From: AP-15 sp963703855
GTDB taxonomy: Bacteria; Pseudomonadota; Alphaproteobacteria; ATCC43930; CGMCC-115725
Length of the DNA stretch: 64,000 nucleotides
Reading direction: 5' to 3'
Assembly (NCBI GenBank): GCA_963703855.1
Contig: CAVPFW010000003.1
Location: forward strand, 1-64,000
The position numbers and the translations under genes are program-made. Shown in pieces: positions 62,814-64,000 of this stretch. Under the pieces are notes generated by a model that did no database searches, was not told the DNA's origin, and saw nothing but the letters and a program-made list of their open reading frames with translations. How positions within the stretch are numbered: the first letter of the stretch is position 1; every line of letters begins with the position of its first letter.

Positions 62814-63471
62814 ATAGGTTCGCGATAATCGTTTTGAGCTTGGCGACCGCGCTGCCGGGGCTGGTCAGAACCGGGCGGTCGAGCACGGCGCCGACCGCGG
62901 GTGCGGCGCGCGCGGTCGAGAAATGCGCGAGCAACACCGCGTCGCACCCGCTAAACCGGGGCGCAGCCTCGGCGATCAGCCGGTCATGGGTTGCCGCATC
63001 GCCGGCCTTCAACGCAGCCATCGCGCCCGGCACGCAATAGGTTTCGAGCGTCGCCCGGGATCCCTGGGCGTTGGCGATCGTGCGAAACTCGTCCTCCATC
63101 GATTGCACGCTCGGCGCGAAGGTCGCCAGCATGGCGATATCCCGGCCGGCCGCCAGCGCCGCTTCGAACATCGCCTCGTTCGGCTTGAGCACCGGGATCC
63201 GAGCGCGCACCGCCGCCGCCTCGATCGCCGCGCCAAAGGCCGAGCAGGTGAACAGGATGCCGGCGGCCCCGGTGGCGGCGGCGTATTCCGCGAGCGCCAG
63301 GATGCGGCGCGTCATCGCCGTGGTCAGGACCCCGTCGCGCTCGCGGTCGAGGCTCAGCGAGTCATCCAGGATGTTGCCGCATTCGGCTTCCGGCCACAGT
63401 TCCCCGAACGCCTGCTGCACCGGCGCGATCGCCACGCCTACGGCGTGGATCAAGGCAATGCGGATCGTCAT
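62812..63471 (-). CDS. Asp/Glu racemase-family protein
   Basis: A 219-residue protein of the aspartate/glutamate/hydantoin racemase superfamily, which inverts or decarboxylates carboxylic acids without cofactor. The first cysteine lies in 'GILFTCSAFGAAIEAA' (about residue 76). At the second site the sequence is 'VLLAHFSTARAAP', where cysteine is replaced by serine. A one-cysteine enzyme cannot use the classic two-base racemase mechanism unchanged and could be decarboxylase- or isomerase-like (arylmalonate decarboxylase/maleate isomerase branch). 'aaaggagcctcg' precedes ATG 63471. It converges on the transporter operon. Confidence 0.85.
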   Translation of the reverse strand: MTIRIALIHAVGVAIAPVQQAFGELWPEAECGNILDDSLSLDRERDGVLTTAMTRRILALAEYAAATGAAGILFTCSAFGAAIEAAAVRARIPVLKPNEAMFEAALAAGRDIAMLATFAPSVQSMEDEFRTIANAQGSRATLETYCVPGAMAALKAGDAATHDRLIAEAAPRFSGCDAVLLAHFSTARAAPAVGAVLDRPVLTSPGSAVAKLKTIIANL

Positions 63472-63693
63472 CGAGGCTCCTTTGCTGCGCTGCGGCGACG
63501 AGCCGGCGCTGGCTTACGATCAAGCCCGGCTCGTGCGGTGCGTCAAGCGCGAAAAGGAACCGCCGCTGTTGCGTTTGCGGAAAGTTTGTTGTAAGCGATC
63601 TTTATGGTTGAAGAAGCCCGGTAGCTGCGCCCAACATTGCGATAGGCAAGAGCAGCCCCGACGACGGACTCCGCTGCTGCAGGGAGCTCGCCA

Positions 63694-64000
63694 GTGTCCA
63701 GAATCCTCGGCTTCGTCATGTTCAGCCTCGCGTCGATGGCGATTGCAGGATGCGCCCAGTTCGGATCCAAGCCCGGCATCGAACGTGCCGACGATCTCGG
63801 CCTGCAACTCGAACCCGCAAACCTGCCGGCCCTGCCGCCGCTGCCGCCTCTCCCGGCCCCGTCGGCTCCGGAAGCCAGCGACCGGCTCTACCGGGACGGG
63901 TTTGTCGAGCAATGGATGTCGCGTTCCGACTATCTGTGCCGACAATACAAGGACAAGATAATCCTGATCTCTCGGAACACCCGATTTGCGAGCGATGCGG
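63694..64000 (+). CDS. Putative lipoprotein, 3' end beyond the window
   Basis: An open frame from GTG 63694 to the window end (at least 102 residues). 'GFVMFSLASMAIAGCAQFG' is a lipoprotein signal with a lipobox ending at Cys20. A proline-rich linker ('LPALPPLPPLPAPSAP') follows, and then 'WMSRSDYLCRQYKDKIILISRN', which seems to start a folded domain. 'cagggagctcgcca' gives a ribosome-binding site. No family recognised from the part available. Confidence 0.65.
   Translation, partial: MSRILGFVMFSLASMAIAGCAQFGSKPGIERADDLGLQLEPANLPALPPLPPLPAPSAPEASDRLYRDGFVEQWMSRSDYLCRQYKDKIILISRNTRFASDA

Overview
The window is a GC-rich bacterial chromosome segment with tightly packed genes, many GTG starts and 4-base start/stop overlaps. 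Gene content (molybdenum hydroxylases, CaiB-type CoA transferases, a thiolase-like/DUF35 pair, glutathione S-transferases, Tat-exported sugar-binding proteins) and short dispersed palindromic repeats of the 'gaagcaatctcg' and 'cgtcattcccgcg' types suggest an alphaproteobacterium of Hyphomicrobiales or Rhodospirillales character. The genus cannot be fixed from the sequence alone. No tRNA, rRNA, CRISPR array, transposase or phage gene was seen.

Region 1 (about 0.6-21.2 kb) is an exopolysaccharide locus. It holds a broken BexD/Wza-type export gene, a 2H phosphodiesterase and a methyltransferase, a VanZ-like protein, the dTDP-L-rhamnose operon rfbC-rfbB-rfbD-rfbA, and a cupin protein. It also holds a Wzy-type polymerase/ligase, a Wzz/GumC-type chain-length protein, a separate CpsD-type tyrosine kinase, four family-2 glycosyltransferases (two of them a tandem duplication) and an MsbA/PglK-like ABC exporter. 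Two secreted paralogous proteins of about 450 residues flank the rhamnose operon. They look like an unassigned TIM-barrel glycoside hydrolase family and are the most novel proteins here.

Region 2 (22-33 kb) starts with an ArfB-like ribosome-rescue factor, followed by a molybdenum hydroxylase operon: one FAD subunit, one 2Fe-2S subunit, two successive large molybdopterin subunits and a MoaD-like Gly-Gly protein. Next come a methyltransferase fused to a degenerate, apparently permuted alpha/beta-hydrolase region, a PRC-barrel protein, and a secreted pepsin-like aspartic protease preceded by a truncated copy of its own N-terminal part.

Region 3 (33-40 kb) contains ilvD, a cupredoxin/Tat-metallophosphoesterase pair, small secreted proteins, a cytochrome b561, a lipoprotein and an EamA transporter. 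Region 4 (40-50 kb) is a catabolic cluster: two GSTs, an M20 amidohydrolase, two CaiB/BaiF CoA transferases, a DUF35 protein, a cysteine-less thiolase-like protein and an amidohydrolase-2 enzyme. Region 5 (50-55.5 kb) has mixed housekeeping and accessory genes: a phosphatase, a DUF2272 lipoprotein, a polyphosphate-glucokinase-like ROK kinase, an SDR, an FMN reductase and a cysteine-rich secreted protein. Region 6 (55.6-64 kb) is a family-1 sugar ABC importer with two paralogous binding proteins, two permeases and an ATPase, plus two paralogous small secreted proteins. It ends with an Asp/Glu racemase-family enzyme and a lipoprotein cut off by the window edge.

At least eight genes carry a frame break at which the protein continues in another frame: the export gene (two breaks), the phosphodiesterase, rfbA, the ABC exporter, the second Mo subunit, the protease, a sugar permease and the sugar ATPase. 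Most need only one base to repair. Because otherwise intact core genes are hit, residual sequencing indels are the likeliest cause. Only the export gene looks truly degraded.
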